Assembly: GCA_951799445.1 (NCBI GenBank)
Contig: OX637297.1
Span: 1,736,001 to 1,800,000, forward strand
Reading direction: 5' to 3'
DNA: 64,000 bases
Source of the DNA: Pseudisothecium myosuroides
Taxonomy: Eukaryota; Streptophyta; Bryopsida; Hypnales; Lembophyllaceae
In this document: in pieces, positions 36,159 to 47,824 of the stretch
How positions within the stretch are numbered: the stretch's first letter is position 1
Layout of the letters: every line of letters starts with the position of its first letter
Made by a program: the position numbers and the translations under genes
Notes under the pieces: generated by a model
Told to the model about the DNA's origin: nothing
Seen by the model: only the letters and a program-made list of their open reading frames with translations
The model's database searches: none

Positions 36159-36428
36159 CTGGCCATCCCAAAGTTGCCGCTGCTAGGGCCTGTCGGGGAG
36201 AGTCAGGCTGGCCTTCCCACTCGGGGTCGAGCCGGTCTGCCTCCCGATCGAGCTCCTTGTTGTTACCAGAGGCAGCCCGCTCCGGTGACTGCAGGCGCCG
36301 GTCCGCCTCGTTGCCAACGCCGCCGCCGAGTCCTTGATCTGCTCCGCGTAGATGACGAGCTTCACGTCTCTCCTGTCTGCGTTCTCGGTTCCGCTCTTCG
36401 GTGCAGTGATTGAAAAGCATCTGGGGCG
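36159..36428 (-). other. Alternative 5' exon candidate of the transposase, Arg/Glu-rich
   Basis: A GC-rich open frame from an acceptor-like CCGCCCCAG ends at a strong donor (CCAG|GTAAGC at 36158). It contains EERNRERRQERREARH and is rich in R, E and G. Its donor phase also matches the catalytic exon. It follows the previous exon by only about 30 bp, too short for an intron, so it is an alternative start or a chance frame. Confidence 0.35.
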
Positions 36429-36451
36429 GCCAGATTAACTCTTCTAGTGAC

Positions 36452-36785
36452 CTTGTTTCGTCATCTGCATACCGTCCTTCATCAAAATCATCCTCCGAAA
36501 TTCGTCTTCAGAAGAGTTCGGACCTCTCTGCAGTTGCTCTTGACTGTCGAAATAGTCAGGATCAAATTCCCCAATGACGTGCTCCGGATTTGTGTCAACA
36601 GAATCGCTGAGGAAATGCGATACTGGTGGCACATATTGTGGTGTGGGGTACCTGCTGGATGGCGACACTAGTGGAGAACGTTCTGCACTAGGACTCCTCG
36701 AAGGAAGCGGTGGAGTTTTGCTCGTTGTTGCGTCTTGAGCAACGAGTCTGCAGCTGCGCTGCACGGGGAGGCCGTCCCACGCCAC
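36452..36785 (-). CDS. piggyBac transposase, candidate exon 2 (Ser/Pro-rich)
   Basis: It runs from an acceptor (TTGGTAG|GTGGCG) to a donor candidate (CAAG|GTCACT), 334 bp. The frame reads VAWDGLPVQRSCRLVAQD, then a Ser/Pro-rich stretch, then NPEHVIGEFDPDYFDSQEQL and SEDEFRRMILMKDGMQ. Its phase (one leftover G) joins exactly to the AT that starts the catalytic exon, giving Asp, and its start is phase 0 as exon 1 requires. I infer an N-terminal extension of the transposase. Without transcripts the alternative is an unrelated cargo ORF. Confidence 0.5.
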
Positions 36786-37479
36786 CTACCAAAAAATTAC
36801 AAGCAATGTCAGAATGCTCACTCAATGTTTGCAATGACAATGAAATGCACATGCTTGGAATGTCAAGAATGAGAGCTAGCGTACATCAATGCATTTCTCT
36901 TTACTAGGTCTGAATCTTGGCATGTTTGTTGCTATCACTGTTGTGTGAATTCTACTCAGATCATGCTAGAATTCTGTAGAAATCAGGTATGCAAGCTCAA
37001 GGACCAGCACGAAATGAAGCCACATTACTACACATGAAACAAATTTGAAAGTCATGGATTTGGAAAGCAGATTTGGAATTCACTATTCTCTGTACTCTCA
37101 AGTCACAGTAACCACAATGTGAAGAACTTCAAAAAACCATGTTGCTAGGTACTCTCAGTAGGTCCTACTACAGTTATTAGACATGAATGCAGTTGTTGTG
37201 GAGGTAGAGTAGCTGCTTCTCTACGTCACTAATTTGTAGAGTAATTAGGAGAAATTCATGAATACTTTAGTTATAATTGAATGCTTGTAATGCATGTGCA
37301 TGCTAGTAATTTCTTATGAATCATACATACTAGCTGTGCCAATAATTTCTCAAGCACAGCATTGGTTGAAAGAAATTATCAATCTCTACAAGTATGCTAG
37401 AATGCATTGAAGAACGCACAAAGTTCGAAATTCATGTGGGCCTTTCATACGTCTGAATAGAATTTTTTTTTCTGCTGAG

Positions 37480-37720
37480 AATGGCCTCTTCATGGACTGC
37501 TGCCTTTGGCGGCGCGCGGATGCTGGTCCGCAGCACCGGCCTCCTAGTTCCGACGTGGACGCCGACCGCGGGCTGGGAGGGACCGCCGGCTTGGCGCAGG
37601 GCCGCACCCGCTGGTCGCCACGGCTCCCTCGCCCGATGGGGAAGCCCTGGAAGGCCGCAGCTGCGGACTGTAGCCCCTGCTGACAGCGGGAGCCCAGGCA
37701 GCTGTGGGCGCTAGATTACC
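37480..37720. other. GC-rich block inside the piggyBac element
   Basis: This is about 240 bp of high-GC sequence with open frames on both strands rich in Ala, Gly, Arg and Pro. It could be an additional 5' exon or a CpG-rich regulatory block. I cannot decide. Confidence 0.4.
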
Positions 37721-38049
37721 CACCCTTGGTAATAAAGCGAACACCGACCAGGTTCTATGCCTTTATCCACATTTTTTAATATATGGGGGTGATGTGAGCG
37801 CGGTCCACTGTGCCTTCCAAGCAATGGATCTTTTTTGCTAACGTTTCCTAAGTGTCGTGGATGGCAGCGAATAATTAGTAATGCATGTAGTAACTCACAA
37901 GTTAACTGCGATGTTTAGAATGATGGTGAAATCCGAACTCCCTAACTATCTATCCTATGTCGAGGGTCGACTGAGTAGTCGGCGTCATTTATAACGTCCC
38001 TAACTACATAAAAAGGGGAACCCCTATGTTCCTTCCATGAACCCCTAAG

Positions 38050-39200
38050 ACTATCTTGGGTTTCTAAGACTTCACCTAGGAGTTCTACTTTTAAAAACTA
38101 CCCCTAAAGTTCCAACTTCGGAATGTAACTCTAGATTTTACTTCTTTAACTTGATTCTTAAATATTAACTACCGACTTGTGCTCGATGTTTTGACTTTTG
38201 ACTCTAGGTTTCTATTCCTAAATTAACTCTAAGATTTACCCTTGAATTTTAACTCTATGTTTTAACCTTTAACTCTAAATTTTTACTCCTAATTTAACTC
38301 TAAGATTTACCCTTGAATTTTAACTCTATGTTTTAACTTTTAACTCTAAGTTTTTACTCCTAAATTAACTCTAAGATTTACCCTTGAATTTTAACTCTAT
38401 GTTTTAACTTTTGACTCTAAGTTTTTACTCCTAAATTAACTCTAAGATTTACCCTTGAATTTTAACTCTATGTTTTAACTTTTAACTCTAAGTTTTTACT
38501 TCTAGAATTAATTCTAAATTTTAACCTCTAGGTTTGACTCTATGTTTTCACTTTGACTCTAGATCTTTTCTACTTCCAACAACTAACTCTAACTTTAACT
38601 TCTACCTCTTAACTTTTAGCTTCTACTTTTAGCCTTTCACTATAACTTTTTACTCCCCAATTGACTCTAAAGTTTAACCTCTAAATTTAATCTTAACTTT
38701 TGACTTTTGACTTTTGACTTTCTACTTCCAACTTTAATCCTATCGTTTTAATCCTAGTTTAACTCTAAACGTTATCCTCCTAAATTTAACTCCAACTTTT
38801 TAACTCTAGGGCTTAACTTCTAAATTTACTTCCACAGTTTACTTTGAGTTTTGACTTCTAATTTTAACTCTATTTCTAACTAAAAATCTACTCGTAATTT
38901 CTACCCCCTAAATTTAGTCCAAGGTTTTACTTTTTAATTTCTACTTCCCACTCGGAATTTTTTACTCCTAATTAACCCTAACTTCCTTTTCTAAGCTACC
39001 CTAAGGTTTCACTGGAAATTTTAATCCCCTAAGTTAAACTTCCAAATTAATTCTACTTTTTAACTTCCCAAAGTTAACTCTAGATTTTGACCTTAGAATT
39101 TTAACTTTAAGAAATAAAATGTAAATTGATTCTAATTCTAACCGCTAATTAATCCCTAATTTTAATCCTAAATTCTCTTTCTAATTTAAACCCCTAAGGT
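38050..39200. repeat. AACTCTA-rich array with a 71-72 bp unit
   Basis: The clearest copies begin near 38224, 38296, 38367 and 38438, each containing AACTCTAAGATTTACCC. The flanks out to about 39.2 kb are a degenerate field of TTTAACTCTAA words. It lies in the inferred intron between candidate exons 1 and 2. Confidence 0.88.
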
Positions 39201-39462
39201 CCGTCCATGATTCTTTTTGGATGATTTCTACTCAAAATTCCTCCGTCCTACCCCCTACCGCTTAACTTAGCCTAACGCGGTCAGTTTACGGTCAAATCTT
39301 AATTATAAGATGTTTTCGGAAACCCCTATCACTAATCTATAGACTTTTGAATCTAAACTTCTAATTTGCACTAATCACGGCTCGCTAATCACACTTTTAG
39401 GGCTGATTAAGAAAATCAATGCTAATTAGGGAAAATACCAAGGGTTAATTTCAAAAACTCAC

Positions 39463-39525
39463 CTCTTCACTACCGGTTTCGGAAATCACTTCGTCCACGT
39501 CCACGTAGACATCCTCATGCTCCAT
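39463..39525 (-). CDS. piggyBac transposase, candidate exon 1 (start codon)
   Basis: ATG at 39525 opens a 21-codon acidic frame (MEHEDVYVDVDEVISE and on) that ends at a canonical donor, GAAGAG|GTGAGT. The phase is 0, matching candidate exon 2. It lies downstream of a TATA box at 41.67 kb on the same strand. Its shortness makes this tentative, but ATG, acidic composition and strong donor together are suggestive. Confidence 0.45.
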
Positions 39526-40248
39526 AGCAATCCTTTGTTTTGTTTGATTTTTCCCAAGCTCACCGCTTAATTTGAGAAAATATTACACCCTTGCAATCTA
39601 ACTTCCTTCTTTCCCTTCCTCCTTCTTTTTCTTTCTTCCTCCCTTCTTCTACACTAGTACTATTCCACCTAAGCTTTTATGAGTCTTACACTATGGTCTC
39701 CAATTTCAAGGAGGTTTTTAAGATGCCAACTATCCTCTTACACAATTTTGCCTTTGTGTCATCCTAATCCTCCTCCCAACGGTCACCACGAATTCTCAAG
39801 ATTTCCTTTTCTAATCCTACCTAAGCCTAAGCCTAGGTCGCTATTTATCGTCCCTCTCACCTCTCCCCTATTTCATTCGATTGTTCTCTATCCTTCCTCC
39901 ATTGTGTGTAGAGTGTTTTGTAGTTGTTGCTAAGGGTGAGACTTCCTTGTGTGCAGGTACGGTGGTGCTCCGTTCTTTTCTCCCTTCTCCCTTTTTGATT
40001 TTAGACCCTAATCCCTACTTAGCAATAGGTCAGCCCCCCATTTTCCTTTGTTTTGTTTATCTAGTGTGAGAGAAACCAAAAATCAAGAAAAAAGAGAGTT
40101 CAAAAATGGGGACCGAACTGGGGCCCCAACTGCCTGCCGGACCAAGCCTGGCCTCCCGGCTGGCTGGCTAGCTGCTGGGGGGTCGGGTTCAAAAATAAAT
40201 AAATAAATAATTTATTTATTTGTTTTCTTTTGATGTTTGGATGATGTG

Positions 40249-40400
40249 ACCTGGTCTGGTTCGGTTCTCGACTTGATCTGGTCTGTTGTGGCTCCCGACT
40301 TGATCTGGTCTGTTTGGTTCTCGACTGATCTGGTCTGTTTGGTTCTCGACTTGATCTGGTCTGTTTGGTTCTCGACTTGATCTGGTCTATTTTGGCTCTG
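40249..40400. repeat. Minisatellite, about 31-bp unit, about 5 copies
   Basis: The unit is close to CTTGATCTGGTCTGTTTGG followed by TTCTCGA. It is part of the array-rich upstream portion of the piggyBac element. Confidence 0.9.
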
Positions 40401-40439
40401 GACCTTGACTACTAAGGGAAAACTGGATTTTGGGGCAAA

Positions 40440-40800
40440 CTGGATTTTTGGTGAACTAAGGGAAAGAAAACTTGGGGAAAATAAAACTTGGGGAAAATAG
40501 AACTTGGGGAAAACAAACTTGGGGAAAACAAACTTGAGGAAAACAAACTTGGGGATAATAGGACTTGAGGGAAATAGAACTTGAGGAAAATAGAACTTGG
40601 GGAAAATAAGACTTGGGGAAAATAGAACTTGGGGAACAACTTAGTCACACTAAAACTTGGGGAGCAACTTAGACACACTAAACTTGGGGAGCAACTTAGA
40701 CACACTAAACTTGGGGAACACTCAGACTCACTAAACACTTGGGGAACAACTAAACTAAAGAAAACGTTGGGATTAACTAAACTTCACTAAATGCAAAGGA
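40440..40800. repeat. Minisatellite, AACTTGGGGAAAATA (15 bp) and longer variants
   Basis: About a dozen short units run from 40440 to about 40640. They change into a 27-28 bp unit (AACTTGGGGAGCAACTTAGA and on) toward 40.74 kb. The minus-strand frame through it is a repeat artefact. Confidence 0.9.
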
Positions 40801-40879
40801 ACCTACATATCTTGGAAGCTAAACTCTGGAGGTTTCCACAAAGGTCTTGGAAACTAGACTTTGGAACTAAACACGAGGG

Positions 40880-41290
40880 AGGTGCAAAGCTACGCCGTTA
40901 GATTGGTTTTAACACCAACTTTAGGACTTCTTGGCACCTCGGGGGTTCAAAGCTCCGCCGTCTACACTTTTAACACACGCTTTAGGACTTCAACTTTGTC
41001 ACTAGTTCAAAGCTTCGCCGTCCCGGAGGGGGGTCCACTCAACAAGGAGAAGATTAGAAGAGGGTTTGGAATAACTTAGAAAACATGCGCAAAGGAGGTT
41101 CAAAGCTTCGCCGTCCCGGAGGGGGATCCACTCAACAAGGAGAAAATTAGAAGAAGGTTTGGGATAACTTTAGAAAACATGCACGAAGGAGGTTCAAAGC
41201 TTCGCCGTCCCGGAGGGGGGTCCACTCAACAAGGAGAAGGTTAGAAGAAGGTGTAAGAAAAACACAAAGACAAAACACACAAGTTAGACC
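40880..41290. repeat. Minisatellite, 93-94 bp unit
   Basis: Units begin near 41005, 41098 and 41192, each with GTTCAAAGCTTCGCCGTCCC. Shorter diverged copies lie at about 40880 and 40946. The array lies just downstream of the TATA box in the direction of transposase transcription. Confidence 0.9.
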
Positions 41291-41666
41291 ACGTGGCAAC
41301 ACAAAGCTCACACGCTAAAGGCCCCCCAAAGCGGCATCGCCAAGGTATGGTGGGGGGTGACTTCAGGATTAGTGCAAGATACAAAAAGACTCTTAAACTT
41401 CACAAGTTAGACCACAACACGTACAAGAGGAAGAGAGAGGCTCTCCACTTACAACAAGGTACCAAAAACTTCACAAAAGAGTACACAAAGCAAGGTAGAA
41501 GGACCCCCAAGGACCTTCAAAGCTTGAAAATAAGCAACAATGGAGCCAAAAGTGCTCCGAAAACACCGTAGAGGTTTTTGGCTTCAAACGCCAAAATATC
41601 CAAAATAACTTGGACCTACGGACCCAAAACAAGAATTGGGTGTGTTCTAGAGAGAGAAATGGGGCC

Positions 41667-41676
41667 CTTATATAGG
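41667..41676 (-). promoter_or_regulatory. Candidate TATA box for the piggyBac transposase
   Basis: The minus strand reads CCTATATAAG, followed about 25-30 bp on by a pyrimidine-rich CTCTCTCTAG, a common plant start-site context. It faces the candidate transposase exons. Confidence 0.5.
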
Positions 41677-42929
41677 TTTCCAAGGGCTCACCCCTCCCTC
41701 TAGAGTTCTAAGGTAACCTTATCAACGGGGATTTTCATCCTCATCCTCAAAGATTTTCATCCTACATCCTAAATTTCTACTTCTACCATCTATGCTGGAC
41801 CAACATCCTAACTTTTAGAGATTAGCTCCAATCGCCGAACGGATTGCGCCGTTGGATTCAGAACGCCGTGTTTAGTCCTAGACCCTCATACCCCCCGTAC
41901 CGAGGCCAAAAACCCATCGTAGGCTAATTTAGTTTAAAAACCAAATCGTGGTAAAATCCTAGATCTTGGGGGTCTCCTATTTTGAGAAATGTGAATAGCC
42001 TAGGGTCTCCGGTAGGTGCAAGAGAGTCGGGAAGGGCTTTTGGTTGACTTCGTTTCGCCATCGTATGGTCCCGGAATGCCGGTCAACGTGGCGGGGACCC
42101 CGCCACGTGGTTAATTCCCGAGGAATCTCGCCGGTTCGGGTACTTGCCGCTATTGGAATGTTGTGAAACTTCACGGAACGCATTATTAATATAAAACAAG
42201 CTAGTCTAATTTTTAGTGAGATTTTATTGTAACCTGGGTAATTTCCATGAAATTCCCGTTGGAGGTTAGGAGGGTTGACCACCCGGAAAAAGGTTCTTCT
42301 GCAAGTCGGAAGATGCCGGGATTTTTCACGTGACCTCTCAGGGAGTCGCATGAAAGACGTGCGGGTGTGTTTCCGTACCTGGCACGATTGGTCAATGGAG
42401 ATTTACAACTGGCCATCTCCTCGAATTAGCGACGGTGCGGGAATCTTCTGCAGGTGTAGGAATCTTGGCGAACCGATTTCGCCGTTGGACTCCTGGCATG
42501 GGATTCACCCTAGAACACCATCCTTGGGCTGTAGATTCCTCCACGGGCCCGGTCTTGCGTGAGTGGCTCCTGCATGCTAACAATCGGGACTTTGGGAATT
42601 CGTCGATCTAATGGGGAATTCTAAATCTAACTCTAGGACCCGACCTAGTGGCCTCGCTGTGGATCCCTCGGACCTACCTAGCCATGAATCGCCACATTCA
42701 TGGTGGGATTTAGCCCTTTTGGGGCTGTGTGACTCCTCCAAATCTAACCTCTTCGTTATTTTTATACCATTTTTAGGCAAGGTTTGGGGGATTCTAAGTA
42801 AAAAACACAAATCTAGACCAAATGCTATAATGGGTATGACACAACCCTATTTCGGTTCTACACTCTGTTTATGGATTTTTCTATATTTTTATCAACTTTA
42901 AATTGCAAATTTCCAAAAAAATAATTCTA

Positions 42930-43200
42930 CGAGTTCCAAGTGACAAATTGGGAGCTCACAGCAGCCCTGGCCTGCAACGGGAGCCTTGCAGTGCAGCTGC
43001 GGCCTGCACTCCCTGCAGCCCCAGCTGACAACGGGAACTCCGGCCTGCAGCGGCAGCCCTAGCTGGGAGTCCCGCCTGGCAGCCCCGGCCGTGCGCTGAT
43101 GTGCAGGCCCGGCCATCATTTCTTGAGCTTCCCTCCCCTCCCCGAACTCTTGCCCGGTACTTCTGCCCTCGAAGCAGTCAACAGCAGGCCAGTGGCCACA
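42930..43200. other. GC-rich block near the right end of the piggyBac element
   Basis: This GC-rich stretch is full of CTGCAG, GGCCTGCA and CCCTGG motifs. It mirrors in position, though not obviously in sequence, the block at 31940-32270. Confidence 0.55.
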
Positions 43201-43399
43201 GGCATTGCCTGAACTGCCCTTTCTCCCCTAGTTTTCAAAAAACATTTATAACTTCTTACTCAAAGGTCCGATTGATGAATTTTTTTTCCCCACGTAGGTC
43301 TTCAAGTTCTTCACCTCTAATAAAATTTTCATAAAATCTTACTAAAGCATGTGCAAAAAGGTACATGCCCGAATCTCCATTTGTCCCCCAAGGGGACAA

Positions 43400-43417
43400 T
43401 GGTCCTTTAGGGGTTAA
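43400..43417. repeat. piggyBac right terminus and TTAA duplication
   Basis: TGGTCCTTTAGGGG ends at 43413, with its first T at 43400, followed by TTAA (43414-43417). Confidence 0.9.
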
Positions 43418-46315
43418 AGAACCCCCACTTGAGTTCTAAAGAAGAAAACCAATTTGGAAGAAGATTCTGCGAAAAGGCAACAAACATCAAACCAGATCCA
43501 CATCAATCCACATTTACAATAGTAAAAACACATTCAGTGTAATATTTGCACTGACTACCCATACTTGCTACAAGATAAATATTCCTAAGGAAAAAAAAAT
43601 TCACCGATGGAATGAGGGATATCGATTCACATGAGAATATGGTAACACTTCCTATGTTCCACTTGGAAGCAAAGGAATGCAATTAAAACAAAAGAATGTC
43701 AACCCAAAAAATGCTAAACAAAACAACAAAAGACTAGAATAAGGTACACAACTCGACCCATAATTTTATCAAGAAACAAACCAGAAGCCACTAGCCACTA
43801 AAGAACCACAATTACCTCAGAATCCAATCCCCCCCTTGTTAGTTGAAAAGGGAGTCTTCATGATTGATAATCCTGAGTTTGTTGTACCTATACACAATGA
43901 AAGATGCACCCACAACTAGTATTAAACAATGTCTTGTTGAACACAAAAATCCTCGTTGATAGAAGTCGGTAGAGTTTTAGGGTTCAGGGTCCAACTTCTT
44001 TGCACATTGTGGGAACAGACAATGAAGAAATAGCTATGTAACGCAATTTGAATGCTCTCCAAGCAAGCGAGCATGTTGAACGGAAGCGAACATTTTGAAT
44101 TTCAAATAATTCTCACTTGCTCATTTTACAGAGAAGTGAATGGCAGAGCACAAGTCAAGAACTGTAAGACACCTCCTTATCAGACACCCTCACCACCCAA
44201 AATTTCCTCTCTAAGTCAAAGATGCCCCTTCAAAGATTTTGCAGATTCTTGAATACAACGGTGGTTCTCAAAAGATCATGGCGCAAATAGATTTGCTACT
44301 TGAGAATGATAAACAATACCTTCAAAAGCATATCTCTTGAGTACACTGGATTTCATCAACATTGGCATGAATTCCTACTCTAAAGGCAAAAGGACAACGG
44401 TCCAAGCCATTCAAGGATAAAAACTTTCAAATAAGGCTTCAAGAGAGGTTAGCAGAGAGCTGTACAAGGCAGAAACGAAGAAACACTTAATGTAGTGGAC
44501 CTTGCCCTTACAATCTGCACTGGCAACTAGCAAATAACCACTCTTCATTCATATACAATACTGAGACCGACAATTTCTTTTGTAGTTTGATACCTAAATT
44601 CATTTCTAGCAACCTTCTTTTTACCATTTGTTACACCAAGTACAGATGGAACATTATAGTCACACGAACAATATGCAAGAATCTTGAATAAAAACAAAGA
44701 AATGTACATGTGTTCCTTATCTAACGCAAATGGATTCTAAATGTGCTTCTAAACAACCTCTGTGCTTGTGCATGCAAGTGCAAAAACCTTAATACAAGTA
44801 TGCCGACTTAGATTCTTCTGAATTCTAGGGCCATAATCCTCACACGGTTTGGATTACTCCACAGTAGCAGAAATTTGAACTCAAAGAACAAGGACAAGAA
44901 GTAGAAGACAAATCTCTAAATCTTAAACCCTGGAAAAGCAAGCAATAGGCGTGGAGAAACTAATGTGAGGATCATAGCTTTGGCATTGCTCACAGCCACT
45001 TCTAGACTCTTTATTTTTACAATATCAACTTTTCCATGCATCACATGGGTACCATGCAGCTATTGCCTAACATTTTGTGGCGTGAAACATTTGTTGCTGC
45101 TGCGCATTTTCCATGCCATTGTTGTATATAATTTACTGTCCCTCGGAGCTTAGTACTGTTCTGAAGCTAACAATGTCTTAGCAAACTGGAGATTACGACA
45201 AAAGAAGGCACAATTAGCTTACAAATATGTGACAATACCGTGGTGTATGCCAGTATGAGTAAAATTAGGTTACAATTGGATGGACATGTGGTAGCGTGGC
45301 TGACGTCTTTCTCGGAGAACGTGCCTTGTCATTAACTCCGTAATTTAAAGCAACTTACTTTCCGTTGCGGTGGCCTGTTTTGCATAGTGACTTAGCGTGC
45401 TTGCTATTTTGGAATTGTTTTGTAGTCATGCAACTAAGAACGATGAAGTGGCGGAAGCGCTTGAGTAGCCAAATACAGAAACACTTTGCTGGTAACTGAA
45501 GAGATTAGCACATAGTTCGTATGTAGCATCCAGACGGAGGAAGACAAAGACGTTTGAGAGAGAAGGTTAAGTGCTACCACTGGACCATTGACAAGTATTT
45601 CTAAAGTAGTAGCAAGGAGTACTACGACATCATATCCAATTCAAGTAGTGAAGACAATAATATCTTTAAGTAAGAGGAATGTTAAGGCGCTCAGGACTTG
45701 ACATGTAGGGTACATAGGCAAAGACTTGGACAACAAATCCGATGAGGATTGCATTGACTTGTTCAACATCAATTATTGGACCTAAAAGTAAGCATGTCTG
45801 GTCCTTGTCCTTCTCGTGATTCAGGAGAGGCTCTTGAAATGCATACATGAATAACTGTACTCGATCTTGACGCAAGCTTGGTGTTAGTGCAAATTGTGCA
45901 AGTCTACACATTTGAATGGAGCTTGTACATTTGCAAATCCACAGACAATTTGAGCACCAATTCTGAGAGATTTCAACAACTACAAGTAGCGACTTAGTGA
46001 CTCACAAACATGACAGAGCAAATTTTTCATCACTCTGGAGACCATTCCTCAACTGGAGCATTGCCATTGTAAGAGCTTTAGTTGGCAAATTCCTATTTTT
46101 TCAATTCTAATTGCTATGGATCTCTTCAATTTTTGTCAATTTGCTATTAACTCTACAATGCCAATTGTTATGAAGGACATTGAAGGAATTTTTCCATGTA
46201 ATCCATATCATCTAACGGTGCTAGAATTTTTAAACCATGTTTGGTTGGTTGGGTTTTCAACTAGTACGTGATGTTGTAGTGAATTGTTTACATTGCTGTA
46301 GTTGGTGGACAACAA
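43418..46315. other. Stretch with no recognised gene
   Basis: Short open frames occur on both strands, such as 45666-45911 on the minus strand with a hydrophobic C-terminal half. None carries a motif I recognise. Composition looks like intergenic or intron sequence. Confidence 0.45.
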
Positions 46316-46400
46316 ACACTGTAGCGGTTTTGACAGAAGCCAACCGAGGGATAGGATATGAGATTGTTCAAAAAATAGCATGTCTGGTCCTCGTTGGAAT
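46316..46400 (+). pseudogene. Short-chain dehydrogenase/reductase, N-terminal fragment
   Basis: The frame reads TVAVLTEANRGIGYEIVQKI. This matches the SDR cofactor-binding start (VAxVTGAxRGIGxEIxxxLA), with the first glycine of TGxxxGxG replaced by Glu. Only this strand-helix unit is recognisable, and later exons were not found. The motif glycine change and missing remainder indicate a fragment. Confidence 0.55.
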
Positions 46401-47275
46401 GACATTAGGATTGGCAACTTTCTATCAAGGGTCGTTGTTTGTATATTTATGTCATGTTGGGAGAATGGGATTTTCTGGTTTATGGAGACAATGGGGCGCT
46501 CAAAGTGCTGTCAGAAAATCCTCAAGCATGAAGGATGCACTAAGGTGGTTATATGTTATTTGGTCGTGCTTGGTGGAATCTATTAAATTTCAAATTATTT
46601 TTGCAATCAAAAGTAACCAAAAAATTGGACTTTTGCATAGGTTGTGCTGTGGAGCAGCCAAGTATAATTGTGCTCAAGGGTATACCAGTGCATTATGTAT
46701 CCAAGCATGGTTGTGTAACATGTCATGGTACTAGTTTATTGTAGGGTGAGGCATGTTTGAGTTTCTCAATATTTGTTCATCTAATATTTCTAAGCAAATC
46801 TTGTGTATTGTTCTCAGGTTTGTAACTTTCTCACTACTCTATTTCTATCTCAAGGAATTCATGTGGCTCAATATGGATGATGAGTATGGAAATATAGAGG
46901 AAGGGATTCTTGCTGTTGATTATAGGTACATACTTCACTTGAGAGACATACGTTATGGACCAAATGAAGAAACATGCATCAATGGAGAATGCGTTTTGTC
47001 AGACTTCTGTTAAAGTTTGTCAAGACCTGAGGCGTGATTGTGTTTGTCTAATTCATGTTTTCAGTGGGAGTCATTGGAGTTAGAATTTGAAAAGCAAACT
47101 ACACACCTGATTGGTTTTCTTGTGGCATTACGCGCACGTCAAAGGGATCTACTGCATGTTATCTGAAGCTCACATTAATACTTTATTTTGGATTTGCTTG
47201 CTTGAAATGTGAGAACAACAAGTCGAATCTCTCATAATGTGATGTCTGCTCTTGTCAGATTTTTGTGAATTAATA
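46401..47275. other. No recognised gene
   Basis: An open frame at 46753-47013 (with LNMDDEYGNIEEGILAVDY) may be an exon of the broken SDR-like gene or of something else. I do not recognise it. Confidence 0.35.
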
Positions 47276-47460
47276 CACTAGAAGAAAAACGTGTTGGCCC
47301 TCGCAATTTTGCGTGGGTTGTTTTCTATTGAAAACCACGTTTAAAACGCAGAAAAATGTGTTAAACGCGTTTTAACACATTTTTCTGCGTTCTAAACATG
47401 GTTTTCAACAGAAAACAGCCCATGCAAAACTGCGAGGGCCAACACGTTTTTCTTCTAGTG
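47276..47460. mobile_element. Foldback MITE, CACTAGAAGAA family, copy 1 (185 bp)
   Basis: The ends CACTAGAAGAAAAACGTG and the inverse are near perfect over the whole arm. ATA flanks both sides. The element is a long hairpin with a small loop. Confidence 0.92.
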
Positions 47461-47824
47461 ATATAATTCATGATGTTGAAAATGGAAAACACACAATCCT
47501 TTATGATTTGGTTTTTGTGAGTAAAGTGTGGCATTTTGTCTAGCATCTCATTCAGATATGCTTAGTTTCTGTTTTAGTGATGACTAAATTCTTTGTTATT
47601 TATACTGCAGAAGTGGATATCTTTATTAGAAGGCAAAAGGTGCATTTGAAAATCATTTTGACGTCTTGTTTTTGTCCATATAAATGACTAAGTCTGCTTT
47701 CTCGTAATTAAGGAGAGTTTCTTTGTGGTTGCAGAATGATCTGGTGATGGCATGGAGTGATCGCACGCTACAGTCACCCCCTTGGCCTGATATACAAACA
47801 TTTACGCACAATACAAACTATATG

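Larger units (their letters stand above)
31370..43413 (-). mobile_element. Giant piggyBac DNA transposon (12,044 bp)
   Basis: The left end CCCCTAAAGGACCA is repeated inverted at the right end, a perfect 14-bp terminal repeat. TTAA lies directly outside each end (31366-31369 and 43414-43417), the piggyBac-specific target duplication. The minus strand carries a piggyBac transposase at 32630-34368 with probable 5' exons at 36.5-36.8 and 39.5 kb and a TATA box at 41.67 kb. Known piggyBac elements are usually about 2-3 kb, and most of the extra length here is minisatellite DNA, GC-rich blocks and introns. Apart from one TAG codon the transposase is open, so the insertion may be fairly young. Whether the arrays are part of the original element or later expansions is unknown. 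Confidence 0.88.

Noticed and set aside
40412..40738. Minus-strand ORF of 108 residues with FSPSSIF-type repeats, resembling a structural repeat protein.
   Set aside because: It is a translation of the 15-bp minisatellite, with no start context or homology.
40440..41290. Regularly spaced repeats suggesting a CRISPR array.
   Set aside because: Units are contiguous minisatellites without unique spacers, in a eukaryotic transposon.
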